Of a stretch of DNA of 64,000 nt, positions 34,477 through 43,190 are shown piece after piece. The notes under the pieces are model-generated. The model was not told the DNA's origin and searched no databases. It saw only the letters and a list, made by a program, of their open reading frames with translations. The stretch covers positions 1,612,001-1,676,000 of the forward strand of contig NZ_CP195191.1 in assembly GCF_051200875.1 (NCBI RefSeq), read 5' to 3'. The translations under genes and the position numbers were made by a program. Source of the DNA: Pseudotabrizicola sp051200875 (GTDB lineage: Bacteria; Pseudomonadota; Alphaproteobacteria; Rhodobacterales; Rhodobacteraceae). Numbering within the stretch: position 1 is the first letter of the stretch; every line of letters starts with the position of its first letter.

Positions 34477-35808
34477 TTACCAGTTGTCCTTGAACCATTT
34501 AACAACCCTCTTCAGAGAGCGCGCCGGATACCGTTCCGCCGGAATCTCGAAATCCCACCACTCGTCTTGCGGATGCGTGGCGAAAAGCGACAGCCCAACC
34601 GCGGAAGAAAACGCAGCCCCAGTTGCAGCCTGTGGCAGGCCCTGAACACGCAGCGGGCGGCCAAGACGCACGCGCTGCCCAAGGATGCGGCTTGCCAATC
34701 CATCAAGCCCCGGAATTTGGCTTGCGCCACCGGTCAGGACGATCTGCTGGCTGGGCAGATGGTCGAACCCTGCCACATCCAGACGCATCCGGACCTCTTC
34801 CAAAATCTCTTCGACGCGGGGTCGCATGATGCCGATCAATTCGGTTCGGCTGATTTGACGTCGATCCTTTTCCCAATCGCCGCTGTCACCGCCGACTTCG
34901 ATCATCTCGCGGTCATCCATGCCTGTTGCGTGAACGCCGCCATGCTTTGTCTTAATGCGTTCGGCAACAGCCATCGGCACCATCAGGCCTTTGGAGATGT
35001 CAGAGGTAACGTGATCTCCGCCCATCCGAACGGAGTCCGAGAAAATCATGTGCTTCTTGATGAAGATCGAAATGCCGGTCGCCCCGCCGCCCATGTCGAT
35101 ACAGGCCGCGCCCAGCTCTTGCTCGTCTTCCACAAGGCTGGCAATGCCCGAAACATAGGCCGAAGACGCCAGACCTGCGAGTTCCAGATCGCAGCGCTGG
35201 ATGCAGTGCAGGATGTTTTGAACGACCGAGCCTTCGACGGACAAAAGGTGCATATCCGTCGCAAGGCGATTTCCGATCTGGCCACGCGGATCGCCAAGGC
35301 CAGACCGATGATCCAGTGCAAAATTTACGGGTTGGGCATGCAGGACTTCACGGCCATGCCCCAGATCGGGCATGTCACAGGCGGCAAGAACGCGTGCCAC
35401 ATCCTGTTCAGTCACAACGCTGTCGGCCAGTTCGATTTCACCGGCCAAGCCATAGCTCCGCGGCTCTGCGCCCGAGAAGCAGGCAATCACATGGTCAACA
35501 CGCACATTCGCCATTTTCTGCGCGGCCTGAACGGCAGTGCGCACGGCGCGCTCGGTTTCGGCCATCACGGCGATTTCGCCGAAGCGGACACCGCGCGACC
35601 GCGTGGTTGCGGCGCCAATGACACGGAAAGACGACTGACCGGCCATCGGGCCAATGCCGTCTTCTGCGAATTCTGACGGGCCGTCAAAGCGCAGGATCAA
35701 GCAGGCGATCTTGGACGTCCCGATGTCCAGAACGGCAACGACACCGCGCTGCATGGCTGCGCGACGCATGTTCCGCATAGCCCTTTGGGACTGATAGATG
35801 TCGGTCAT
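34477..35808 (-). CDS. ftsA: Cell division protein FtsA
   Basis: FtsA is the actin-like protein that tethers FtsZ to the membrane. The 443-aa protein has the phosphate-1 motif VVAVLDIGTSKIACLIL, phosphate-2 ACIDMGGGATGISIF, and the adenosine motif IVLTGGASQIPGLDGLA. The C-terminus ends YPARSLKRVVKWFKDNW, an amphipathic membrane-targeting helix. Its start overlaps the ftsQ stop by 4 bp. Confidence 0.95.
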   Translation of the reverse strand: MTDIYQSQRAMRNMRRAAMQRGVVAVLDIGTSKIACLILRFDGPSEFAEDGIGPMAGQSSFRVIGAATTRSRGVRFGEIAVMAETERAVRTAVQAAQKMANVRVDHVIACFSGAEPRSYGLAGEIELADSVVTEQDVARVLAACDMPDLGHGREVLHAQPVNFALDHRSGLGDPRGQIGNRLATDMHLLSVEGSVVQNILHCIQRCDLELAGLASSAYVSGIASLVEDEQELGAACIDMGGGATGISIFIKKHMIFSDSVRMGGDHVTSDISKGLMVPMAVAERIKTKHGGVHATGMDDREMIEVGGDSGDWEKDRRQISRTELIGIMRPRVEEILEEVRMRLDVAGFDHLPSQQIVLTGGASQIPGLDGLASRILGQRVRLGRPLRVQGLPQAATGAAFSSAVGLSLFATHPQDEWWDFEIPAERYPARSLKRVVKWFKDNW

Positions 35809-36710
35809 AGTTCACTCCCAGAAATATCGAACCCTTGCGCCTGGCGGCGCTGGTTAAGTGCATAGGGCGTCAGACGCAGGACGGGGCGGTGCTCATTGCG
35901 CAGATCAACCGTCAGAATATCTCGGCCCATCAAATCGTTAGCCTTATCCAAGGCGATCAGCCGCTCGACGGCAGCGATTGGGTTTTCTGATGGCAGCAGG
36001 ATGCGTTGATTGCGGTCAAGAACCAGATCCCAGCGGCGATCCCCTACCCGGATCAGCCCGCGAAGACGCGAATGCAGCGGCTCTGCGGCAGCGATAAGCG
36101 CCAGCGCCTCAGGGGTTGCAGCATCCGCCCCCTCTCCGGCAATCAGCGGCAAATCGGGCCGGTCTGATCGCGAAGACAGCGATGCAACGCGGTGACCGGT
36201 TTCATCAAGCATTTCCACGCCAAGATCGGTGCGCCACAAAACCACCGGCTTGCGCTCGGTGATACGCACCTTTAGCAACCCGCCCGAGCGCACCATCAGG
36301 TCGGCGCGCGCCACAGCATCAAGTTCCTGGATGCGTTGCTGCGCGGCTGTCAGGTCAATGTCGAAAGACGAAAGCGGCAGCTTCAGATCCAGCCGAGCCC
36401 GCACCGCATCTGCCAATTCGGGCGATGCGCCGTCAACCGACACCAGTCCCACCATGAATTCGGGGCGATTTTCAAACCGTTCACGAATATCGGCAATCGC
36501 ATTCGTTACCGCGGCCCGGCGATCAGCGTCTGCGACGACAATTGCCACGGCAGCCGCAAGGCCGAGCGTCGGCAGACCAAACCGAAAGGCCACGCGAAAC
36601 AATGGCGTAAGCCACAGCCGCTGCATCTTGTACGCCCATTTCGACGGTGCCGGATCGCGGCGTATTCCGGGATCAGTGGGGTAACGCCGCTGCGCGGTTA
36701 ACGGTTGCAC
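35805..36710 (-). CDS. ftsQ: Cell division protein FtsQ
   Basis: FtsQ is a bitopic divisome protein. The 301-aa sequence has a basic N-terminus (RRDPAPSKWAYKMQRLWLTP), one TM helix (about residues 40-60, FGLPTLGLAAAVAIVVAD), a POTRA domain (MVGLVSVDGASPELADAVRARL to LLKVRITERKPVVLW), and the FtsQ/DivIB domain. I chose a GTG start at 36710 because GGAGGA is six bases upstream; it overlaps the ddlB stop by 13 bp. The frame stays open further upstream, but that part would lie inside ddlB. Confidence 0.9.
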   Translation of the reverse strand: MQPLTAQRRYPTDPGIRRDPAPSKWAYKMQRLWLTPLFRVAFRFGLPTLGLAAAVAIVVADADRRAAVTNAIADIRERFENRPEFMVGLVSVDGASPELADAVRARLDLKLPLSSFDIDLTAAQQRIQELDAVARADLMVRSGGLLKVRITERKPVVLWRTDLGVEMLDETGHRVASLSSRSDRPDLPLIAGEGADAATPEALALIAAAEPLHSRLRGLIRVGDRRWDLVLDRNQRILLPSENPIAAVERLIALDKANDLMGRDILTVDLRNEHRPVLRLTPYALNQRRQAQGFDISGSEL

Positions 36711-37615
36711 GACGCGTCCTCCACAATCCACTTGCAAAGGTCCGGGAAGGAAATTCCCAGATGCGCGGCCTGTTCGGGCGAAAGCGACGTCGGCGTCATC
36801 CCTGGCTGGGTGTTGGTTTCCAGCAGGATTAGCCCCGCTACGCCCTTCTCTTCGTCCCAACGGATATCGGTGCGGCTAAGACCACGGCATCCCAGTGCTT
36901 TGTGGGCACGCAGCGCGTAGTCGAGGCAAGCGGCTTCGATTTCGGCAGGGATATTCGCGGGCAGTTGATGCCGGCTGCCCCCCGGCTTGTATTTCGCATC
37001 GTAATCGTACCAACCATCTGTGATGATGTCGGTCACGCAAAGCGCATGATCGCCCATGACGCTGATCGAAAGCTCACGGCCCGGCGCGTAGGCCTCGACC
37101 ATCACCATGTCAGGCATCGTTTCAGCCAGTCGCGGCGCGTTAGAGCCGGGGCGAACGATGTAAACCCCGACCGAGGAGCCTTCGTTATTCGGCTTCACGA
37201 CATAGGGCGGCGGCAGAACATGTCCGTGGCTGACCTCGTCCCGCGTCACGATCCGGCTTTCGGCAATCGGCAAACCAGCGGCGCGATACACCTCTTTGGT
37301 CTTGGTCTTGTCCATCGCAACGGCCGAAGCCATCACGCCCGAATGCGTGTAAGGGATCTTGAGCCATTCCAAGAGACCCTGAACACAGCCGTCTTCGCCC
37401 CAACGTCCATGCAGAGCATTGAAAACAACATCCGGTTTAATTTCAATCAGTTGCGCGGCAAGGTCGGGGCCAGCATCGACCTCGATCACATTGTATCCCG
37501 CCTCGCGCAGCGCCTTGGCACAGGCTGCACCTGTTACCAGAGAAACCTCTCGTTCTGCCGAGAAGCCACCCTTTAGAACCGCCACACGGGACATCCTGCT
37601 CGATGTACCCGTCAT
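36698..37615 (-). CDS. ddlB: D-alanine--D-alanine ligase
   Basis: Ddl joins two D-alanines for peptidoglycan synthesis. This ATP-grasp enzyme of 305 aa has VAVLKGGFSAEREVSLVTG, FNALHGRWGEDGCVQGLLE, the omega-loop region MVMVEAYAPGRELSISVMG, and the metal-binding C-terminal LLETNTQPGMTPTSLSPEQA. ATG 37615 follows AGAGG at suitable spacing; ATG 37594 (MSRVAVLKGG) is an alternative start. It is co-directional with murB (31 bp gap) and ftsQ (overlap). Confidence 0.94.
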   Translation of the reverse strand: MTGTSSRMSRVAVLKGGFSAEREVSLVTGAACAKALREAGYNVIEVDAGPDLAAQLIEIKPDVVFNALHGRWGEDGCVQGLLEWLKIPYTHSGVMASAVAMDKTKTKEVYRAAGLPIAESRIVTRDEVSHGHVLPPPYVVKPNNEGSSVGVYIVRPGSNAPRLAETMPDMVMVEAYAPGRELSISVMGDHALCVTDIITDGWYDYDAKYKPGGSRHQLPANIPAEIEAACLDYALRAHKALGCRGLSRTDIRWDEEKGVAGLILLETNTQPGMTPTSLSPEQAAHLGISFPDLCKWIVEDASCNR

Positions 37616-37646
37616 TTACTGCCTCTAAGGTCTTGAAGACCCGTTT

Positions 37647-38585
37647 TTATTGTTTTTCTGCCGCCGGTTCGCCGACGCGCATGATTTCCCACTCTAGCGT
37701 GATCCCGCTGTTTTGGAAAACCTTTTTTCTTACATCTTCACCCAGATTTTCAAGATCTGCTGCCGTGGCGCCACCGGCGTTGATCATGAAATTGGAATGC
37801 ATGACAGACATTTGCGCGCCGCCGATCCTAGCGCCGCGCATACCCGCATCGTCGATGACTTTCCAAGCCTTCAATTCATGGCTGTCATCGGCCCGACCGG
37901 TCGAAGAATGGCCAACGGGGTTGCGAAAGGTTGACCCGGCGCTGCGTTCCTTGGTGGGCTGGCTGGCGTCGCGCTTGGCCAGTTGATCTTCCATTTTCTC
38001 TTGCAAGGCCAATGGGTTGCCATCTGGCGCCCGGAAGGTGGCCGAGACCAGAACCGCGCCTTCTGGCAGGTCTGACTGACGGTAGCGCAGATTCAGGGCC
38101 GAGGCTGGCAGCGTTTCGATGCGGCCGTCGCGGGTGACGATCCGCACTTCTTCCAAGACATCGGCCACATAGCTGCCATAGCAGCCGGCATTCATTCGCA
38201 CCGCGCCGCCAATGCTGCCGGGAATGGTGCGCAGGAAGGTCAGGTCACGCCCCGCTTCGGCGGATTTCCGCGCAACATGCGCGTCCAGCGCGGCGGCCCC
38301 GGCTATAACCCTATCCCCTTGAATTTCAATGGAATTGAACCCACGCCCAAGCCGGATGACCACGGCCCGAAGGCCGCCATCGCGCACGATCAAGTTACTA
38401 CCGACGCCCATTGGAAAGACCGGAAAGGCAGGATCCAAAGCCGCAAGAAACGCCGCCAGATCGGCCTCATCCGCTGGCTGGAAAAACCAATCCGCAGGGC
38501 CGCCGACACGCAGCCATGTCAGGTCAGCCAAAGGCCGGTTTTGGGTCAGGGTTCCACGGGTTTCAGGCATGTTTGTCATGCCCAT
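37647..38585 (-). CDS. murB: UDP-N-acetylmuramate dehydrogenase
   Basis: MurB reduces UDP-GlcNAc-enolpyruvate to UDP-MurNAc with FAD and NADPH. The 312-aa protein has the FAD-binding PMGVGSNLIVRDGGLRAVVIRLG and TFLRTIPGSIGGAVRMNAGCYGS, and the catalytic serine in ERSAGSTFRNP, followed by KVIDDAGMRGARIGGAQMS. Starts at 38585, 38579 and 38570 are all ATG and none has a clear ribosome site; the choice is uncertain by five residues. It is in the distal dcw cluster after DUF2484. Confidence 0.93.
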   Translation of the reverse strand: MGMTNMPETRGTLTQNRPLADLTWLRVGGPADWFFQPADEADLAAFLAALDPAFPVFPMGVGSNLIVRDGGLRAVVIRLGRGFNSIEIQGDRVIAGAAALDAHVARKSAEAGRDLTFLRTIPGSIGGAVRMNAGCYGSYVADVLEEVRIVTRDGRIETLPASALNLRYRQSDLPEGAVLVSATFRAPDGNPLALQEKMEDQLAKRDASQPTKERSAGSTFRNPVGHSSTGRADDSHELKAWKVIDDAGMRGARIGGAQMSVMHSNFMINAGGATAADLENLGEDVRKKVFQNSGITLEWEIMRVGEPAAEKQ

Positions 38586-38659
38586 CTGCTATGCCAAAGC
38601 CAGCCCCCGACGCAAGCCCCTGCCCCGTCCTCGGCCAAAATACGACATGTCACCCCGCG

Positions 38660-38681
38660 TACACCCCCTGTACACCCCCTG
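38660..38681. repeat. Tandem 11-bp repeat upstream of murB
   Basis: TACACCCCCTG occurs twice in a row (38660-38670, 38671-38681), and a related CACCCCGCG lies just before. On the murB strand this reads as GGGGG-T blocks at 11-bp spacing, about 75 bases before murB, in the gap after the DUF2484 gene. Repeated G-blocks at one-turn spacing can be protein sites, but I can name no factor. Confidence 0.4.
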
Positions 38682-38706
38682 TGCAGACGGGGGGCGGCAG
38701 TTGTGC

Positions 38707-38964
38707 TCACTCGGCCGGGTTGCTGCCGCGGGATTTGAACCAGCGGAAAAGGTAGATCACTGGCCAGCGCAGGATGGAGACGCCGCCGGCAAGGACGATC
38801 ATGCCGATGAAGGGGCCGTTCTGATAGGTGACCCAGCCGACCAGCGGGATGCCCAGCGCGATCAGCACATAGGCTGCGCGCCAATGGTGGTCGCGTGAAG
38901 GAAGCATCGCGATCACGGTCGCCATGATCGCCCAGAGGCAGGCAAGGCCCAGCGAGGCGGTCAT
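38707..38964 (-). CDS. DUF2484 family membrane protein
   Basis: This 85-aa protein has three hydrophobic segments (LGLACLWAIMATVIAML; AAYVLIALGIPLVGWVTY; FIGMIVLAGGVSILRWPVIYL) and a basic C-terminus. It matches DUF2484, a Rhodobacterales family found between murC and murB. Its start overlaps the murC stop (ATGA). The conserved place among peptidoglycan genes suggests an envelope role, but none is established. Confidence 0.8.
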   Translation of the reverse strand: MTASLGLACLWAIMATVIAMLPSRDHHWRAAYVLIALGIPLVGWVTYQNGPFIGMIVLAGGVSILRWPVIYLFRWFKSRGSNPAE

Positions 38965-40385
38965 GCCGCCTTCTCGCCAAGCTTGGCCGGAAGGTTATTG
39001 GCCCAAGTGGAAATCGTACCAGCCCCGAGACAGACGACCATATCCCCGGGACGGGACTGTTCGCGCACAAGGCGGGCCAGATCGGGTTCATCGAACAGCG
39101 CGCGGGCGTGGCGGTGGCCGTGGGCGATGAGCCCTGCGACCAGATCATCGCGGCTGGCACCGGGGATCGGGTCTTCACCTGCGGCATAGACCTCGGCGAT
39201 GGCCACGACATCGGCGTCGTTGAAGCAGGTGCAGAAATCCTCGAACAGGCTGGAGAGGCGGGTATAGCGGTGCGGCTGGTGCACAGCGATGACGCGGGCA
39301 CCGGGGGTGCCGGACACGGCCTGACGGGCGGCTTTCAGGACGGCTGCGATTTCCACCGGGTGGTGGCCGTAATCGTCGATGATGGTGACATCATTCACTT
39401 CGCCGACCTTTGTGAAGCGGCGATTGACGCCACCGAAATTGGCCAGTGCTTCGCGGATCTCTTCGCGCTTCATGCCCAGATGGCGGGCAACCGCCACGGC
39501 GGAAAGGGCGTTGGACACGTTGTGGTCGCCCGGCATCGGCAGGGTGCAACCTTCAATTTTCGAACCTTCGCCTTCGCCCTGAAGCAGGATATCAAAGTGA
39601 GCCTTGCCCTTTTCGAAAGTAAGGTTCACGGCGCGGACATCTGCCTGTGCGTTGAAGCCAAAGGTCACGACACGGCGATCGGTGACGCGGCCCACCAGCG
39701 CCTGCACCTCGGGGTGGTCGGTGCAGCAGACGGCCAGACCGTAGAACGGGATGTTCGAGACGAAATCGAGAAAGCCTTTGCGGAGCGCGTCAAAAGTTCC
39801 CCAATGTTCCATATGCTCGGGGTCGATATTGGTGACAATGGCGATGGTTGCGGGCAGACGGTTAAAGCTGCCGTCGGATTCATCGGCCTCGACCACCATC
39901 CATTCGCCAGCGCCCGCGCGGGCGTTGGAGCCATAGGCATGGATGACGCCGCCGTTGATCACGGTCGGGTCGAACCCGCCCTTGTCCAGAAGCGTCGCCA
40001 CCATCGTGGTGGTTGTGGTTTTGCCATGCGTCCCGGCGATGGCGATGTTCGAGCGCATCCGCATCAGTTCGGCCAGCATTTCGGCGCGGCGCACGACCGG
40101 CAGTTTGCGGCGGCGGGCTTCTTCCAGCTCTGGGTTGCCCTTCTTGATGGCAGAAGAAATCACCACGACGGCCACATCATCGCCGATATTCGCAGAACTT
40201 TGGCCTTCGAAGAAGGTGGCGCCCAGCTTCACCAGACGGTCAGTGATCTTCGAAGCCTTGGCGTCGGACCCCTGCACCCGGTAGCCATGCGTCATAAGCA
40301 CTTCGGCGATGCCGGACATGCCAATACCGCCGATGCCGACAAAGTGGATCGGACCCAATTCGAGCGGCAGTTTGGTGGCGTTCAT
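38961..40385 (-). CDS. murC: UDP-N-acetylmuramate--L-alanine ligase
   Basis: MurC adds L-alanine to UDP-MurNAc. The 474-aa Mur ligase has GPIHFVGIGGIGMSGIAEVL, the P-loop IAGTHGKTTTTTMVA, VEADESDGSFNRLPATIAIVTNID, and the C-terminal IIDDYGHHPVEIAAVLKA and VHQPHRYTRL. It overlaps murG and DUF2484 by 4 bp on each side. Confidence 0.96.
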   Translation of the reverse strand: MNATKLPLELGPIHFVGIGGIGMSGIAEVLMTHGYRVQGSDAKASKITDRLVKLGATFFEGQSSANIGDDVAVVVISSAIKKGNPELEEARRRKLPVVRRAEMLAELMRMRSNIAIAGTHGKTTTTTMVATLLDKGGFDPTVINGGVIHAYGSNARAGAGEWMVVEADESDGSFNRLPATIAIVTNIDPEHMEHWGTFDALRKGFLDFVSNIPFYGLAVCCTDHPEVQALVGRVTDRRVVTFGFNAQADVRAVNLTFEKGKAHFDILLQGEGEGSKIEGCTLPMPGDHNVSNALSAVAVARHLGMKREEIREALANFGGVNRRFTKVGEVNDVTIIDDYGHHPVEIAAVLKAARQAVSGTPGARVIAVHQPHRYTRLSSLFEDFCTCFNDADVVAIAEVYAAGEDPIPGASRDDLVAGLIAHGHRHARALFDEPDLARLVREQSRPGDMVVCLGAGTISTWANNLPAKLGEKAA

Positions 40386-41494
40386 GCGGTGGCTCCCTGA
40401 ACTTTAGGGTCTACTAGGGCTTCAACAAGGGCAACAAGCCGTTCGGTCGCATCGGGGCGACCGGTGGACAGCGCATTGGCGGCCATCTTCTCTGCCGCGC
40501 CCGGTTGCGAAAGGATTGTCGCCATGTGGCCGCTGAGCGTGGCGACGTCAAGCGCCTTTTCCGGGATCAGAATGGCGGCCTCGGCGTCAACCAAGCCACG
40601 GGCATTTGCGGTTTGGTGATCGCCGGTGGCGGCGGCAAAGGGGATCAGGATGGCCGGACGGCCAATCACGCTGATGTCGGCGATGGAGGATGCGCCGGAA
40701 CGGGAGATGACCAGTTGCGCCTCGGACAAGCGGGCGGGGATGTCGCGGAAGAAGGGTTGCACTTCGGCGCGGACGCCGGCGGCCTCATAGGCCTCGATCA
40801 CGCGGGAAAGGTCTTCTTCGCGGGCCTGATGGGCGACGCGCAGGTTGCTGAGGATGGCTTCAGGCAATTGCGCGACCGCATCGGGGACGACGTCGGAAAG
40901 GATGCGCGCGCCTTGGCTGCCGCCGATGACGACAAGGCTCATCGGGTAATCGCCCGGCGGGATGTAGGGGGCGCCGGCACGATCCAGCACAGCGGCCCGC
41001 ACCGGGTTGCCGGTATGCTGGCCCTGAACGCCTTCGGGTAAAGTGGTGGGCCATGTGCCGCAGGCGACGGTGTTCACGCGGGGCGCGAAGATCTGGTTCA
41101 CGCGGCCAAGGATACCATTCTGTTCGTGAATCATGCGCGGGCGGCGCAGGATCCATGCGGCAGCAAGGGCGGGGATGGTGGGATAGCCGCCAAAGCCCAC
41201 GACAACGGCGGGCTTGTCTTTCATTTGGGCAAATACGGCACCAAAGATACCGCCCGCGATGCGAAAGGGGACGGCCAGTTTTGCCAAGGCTCCGCCACGG
41301 GCAAAGGTGGCTGAGGCCACTTCCTCGACCTTGACCGTTGCGGGAAAGCCCCCGGTATATCGGGCGCCGCGCGCGTCGGTCGAGAGTTTCACGCGCCAGC
41401 CGCGGCGGACCATCGCCTCGGCCAAGGCTTGGGCCGGGAACATATGGCCGCCGGTGCCACCGGCCGCGATCAGAAGAAGCGGTGCTTGTGTCAT
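40382..41494 (-). CDS. murG: UDP-GlcNAc transferase MurG
   Basis: MurG makes lipid II from lipid I at the inner face of the membrane. The 370-aa GT28 enzyme has the N-terminal glycine loop LIAAGGTGGHMFPAQALA, VVGFGGYPTIPALAAA, IHEQNGILGRVN, and the UDP-GlcNAc site VIGGSQGARIL and ISRSGASSIADISVIGRPAILIPF. It overlaps murC by 4 bp and follows ftsW by 9 bp. Confidence 0.96.
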   Translation of the reverse strand: MTQAPLLLIAAGGTGGHMFPAQALAEAMVRRGWRVKLSTDARGARYTGGFPATVKVEEVASATFARGGALAKLAVPFRIAGGIFGAVFAQMKDKPAVVVGFGGYPTIPALAAAWILRRPRMIHEQNGILGRVNQIFAPRVNTVACGTWPTTLPEGVQGQHTGNPVRAAVLDRAGAPYIPPGDYPMSLVVIGGSQGARILSDVVPDAVAQLPEAILSNLRVAHQAREEDLSRVIEAYEAAGVRAEVQPFFRDIPARLSEAQLVISRSGASSIADISVIGRPAILIPFAAATGDHQTANARGLVDAEAAILIPEKALDVATLSGHMATILSQPGAAEKMAANALSTGRPDATERLVALVEALVDPKVQGATA

Positions 41495-41503
41495 GCGCCC
41501 CCC

Positions 41504-42667
41504 TTATCGTCCGCGTCTCAGGATGTCACCCATTTGTCCCTGCGGTCGCGTGCGGGTCAGGGCCAAAAGCATACCGACGGTGATACCGGCGGCAATGACC
41601 GACGACCCACCATAGCTGACAAATGGCAGGGTCATGCCCTTGGCGGGCAGCAGACGCACGGCCACGCCCATGTTGATCATGGCCTGCACGCCAAAGATGC
41701 AGGCAAGGCCGGTTCCGGCCAGCCGGACAAAGGGATCGCGTTCACGCATCAGGCGAAAGAGCGAGCGGACAACGATGGTGGCGTAAAGCGCGATGATGAG
41801 AAGGACGAGGATCAGGCCGTATTCTTCGGCAGCGACGGCGATGATGAAGTCGGTATGGGCATCGGGCAGGGTCCATTTTACTTGGCCCTCACCCACGCCC
41901 ACCCCGAAAAAGCCGCCTTCCTGAATGGCATTCGTCGCATAGCCGATCTGGCTGCGCGGGTCGATTTCCGGGTTCAGGAAGCCGTCGATCCGGCGGGCAA
42001 AGTGTTCAGAGCTTTCATAGGCGACGGTTCCGCCAAAGCCGACAAGGCCGATGATGACCGCAAGAAGCGTCATAGGCGCGCCCGCCACGAAATAGATCAC
42101 GCCCCAGCCAAAGAGGATCAGCGCCGACTGGCCGAAATCCGGCTGTATGGCCAAAAGCATGACGACGGCGGCGGCGATGACCAAGGAGACCGATTTTCCC
42201 GGCGGGCCGTTCAGGTCTTGGCTTGCGGCCATCAGCCAGCCCGCCAGCACCATGAAGCCGGGCTTGAGGAATTCCGAGGGCTGGACCGAGGCGAAGCCAA
42301 AGGAAAACCAGCGGACCGCGCCTTTGCCAAAGTCGGTGCCGATGAAGGGCAGAAGCATCAGGGCGACGAAAGAGATTGCAAAGCCGATCGTGCCCAACCG
42401 GCGAATGGCCGAAGGTGGCAGCATCGACAGGCCGACCATGACGACCAGCCCCACCGTCCCGAAGAACGCCTGACGCTGGACATAGTAGAAATCGGGCAAG
42501 CCATTGCGGGTGGCCAAGGGCACCGACGCCGCAAGACCCAAGAGCAGTCCGATGCCAAACAAGACCATGATCGCGGTCAGCGACCATTTGTCGATTGTCC
42601 GCCACCAACGGGGAATTACCGGCTCGGATACCCGTGAGGGCATGGAGCCATAGACCATTTCAGTCAT
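41504..42667 (-). CDS. ftsW: Peptidoglycan polymerase FtsW (SEDS family)
   Basis: FtsW is the septal SEDS glycosyltransferase. The 387-aa protein has about ten TM helices and the family motifs KGAVRWFSFGFASVQPSEFLKP, QPDFGQSALI (with the catalytic-type aspartate), GEGQVKWTLPDAHTDFIIAVAAEEYG, and LPFVSYGGSSVIAAGITVGMLLAL. It is the first gene of this minus-strand run; 190 bp of non-coding sequence separates it from the divergent ArsR gene, so the transcription start of this dcw half probably lies there. Confidence 0.95.
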   Translation of the reverse strand: MTEMVYGSMPSRVSEPVIPRWWRTIDKWSLTAIMVLFGIGLLLGLAASVPLATRNGLPDFYYVQRQAFFGTVGLVVMVGLSMLPPSAIRRLGTIGFAISFVALMLLPFIGTDFGKGAVRWFSFGFASVQPSEFLKPGFMVLAGWLMAASQDLNGPPGKSVSLVIAAAVVMLLAIQPDFGQSALILFGWGVIYFVAGAPMTLLAVIIGLVGFGGTVAYESSEHFARRIDGFLNPEIDPRSQIGYATNAIQEGGFFGVGVGEGQVKWTLPDAHTDFIIAVAAEEYGLILVLLIIALYATIVVRSLFRLMRERDPFVRLAGTGLACIFGVQAMINMGVAVRLLPAKGMTLPFVSYGGSSVIAAGITVGMLLALTRTRPQGQMGDILRRGR

Positions 42668-42814
42668 GGGAACCGCCTGTAAACGCCTGCTCTGCCTTTT
42701 GCGTCCGGGTTTTCCCCGGATCTGACACTGATTCTAGCGGCAAAATGCGGTTATGGCCAGAACAAAGCATGGGGGCCACGAAGCGTTGAAGCAGAGTGCC
42801 TGCTTGACTCGACT

Positions 42815-42842
42815 CATTATTTAATGAAGTCGTTATATAACG
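42815..42842 (+). promoter_or_regulatory. Two palindromes before the ArsR gene (probable operator)
   Basis: CATTATTTAATG (42815-42826) and the perfect palindrome CGTTATATAACG (42831-42842) lie side by side 16 bases before the start codon, in an AT-rich patch. ArsR-family repressors bind such short AT-rich inverted repeats, so this is probably where the regulator controls its own operon. Confidence 0.6.
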
Positions 42843-42857
42843 AACTGGATTTCAATC

Positions 42858-43190
42858 ATGTCCGAGCTAGACAGCCGTTTCGCGGCGCTTTCCGACCCGA
42901 CCCGTCGGGCCATTCTGGCGCGTTTGGCCGAAGGTGAGGCCACGGTGCAGGAACTGGCCGCGCCTTTTGCCATCAGCCAGCCAGCGATCAGCCGCCATTT
43001 GAAAGTGTTGGAAGAGGCCGGACTGATAGAAACGCGCATCAGCGGCACCTCTCGCCCAAGGCGGCTGCGCCCCGAAGCGGTGGAAGAAATCTGGGACTGG
43101 CTCAGCCGATACAGAGCTGTAATGGAAGCAAATTATCGCCGTTTGGACACATTGCTTAATGATTTGACACAGGAAGGAGAGGCGCCATGA
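42858..43190 (+). CDS. ArsR-family transcriptional regulator
   Basis: This 110-aa winged-helix protein starts MSELDSRFAALSDPTRRAILARL, the typical ArsR opening, with the recognition helix ISQPAISRHLKVLEEAGLI. It lacks the cysteine pairs of metal-sensing ArsR proteins; this sub-branch is normally paired with an SRPBCC protein, as here. The downstream gene overlaps by 4 bp. Confidence 0.9.
   Translation: MSELDSRFAALSDPTRRAILARLAEGEATVQELAAPFAISQPAISRHLKVLEEAGLIETRISGTSRPRRLRPEAVEEIWDWLSRYRAVMEANYRRLDTLLNDLTQEGEAP

Noticed and set aside
39108..40400. A 430-codon open frame antisense to murC
   Set aside because: murC is certain from its motifs across the same bases; the antisense product resembles no protein and is a G+C-rich frame artefact.
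41429..42637. A 402-codon plus-strand frame over ftsW
   Set aside because: It is antisense to a clear FtsW sequence; the Asp/His/Lys-rich translation is typical of a reversed membrane protein gene.
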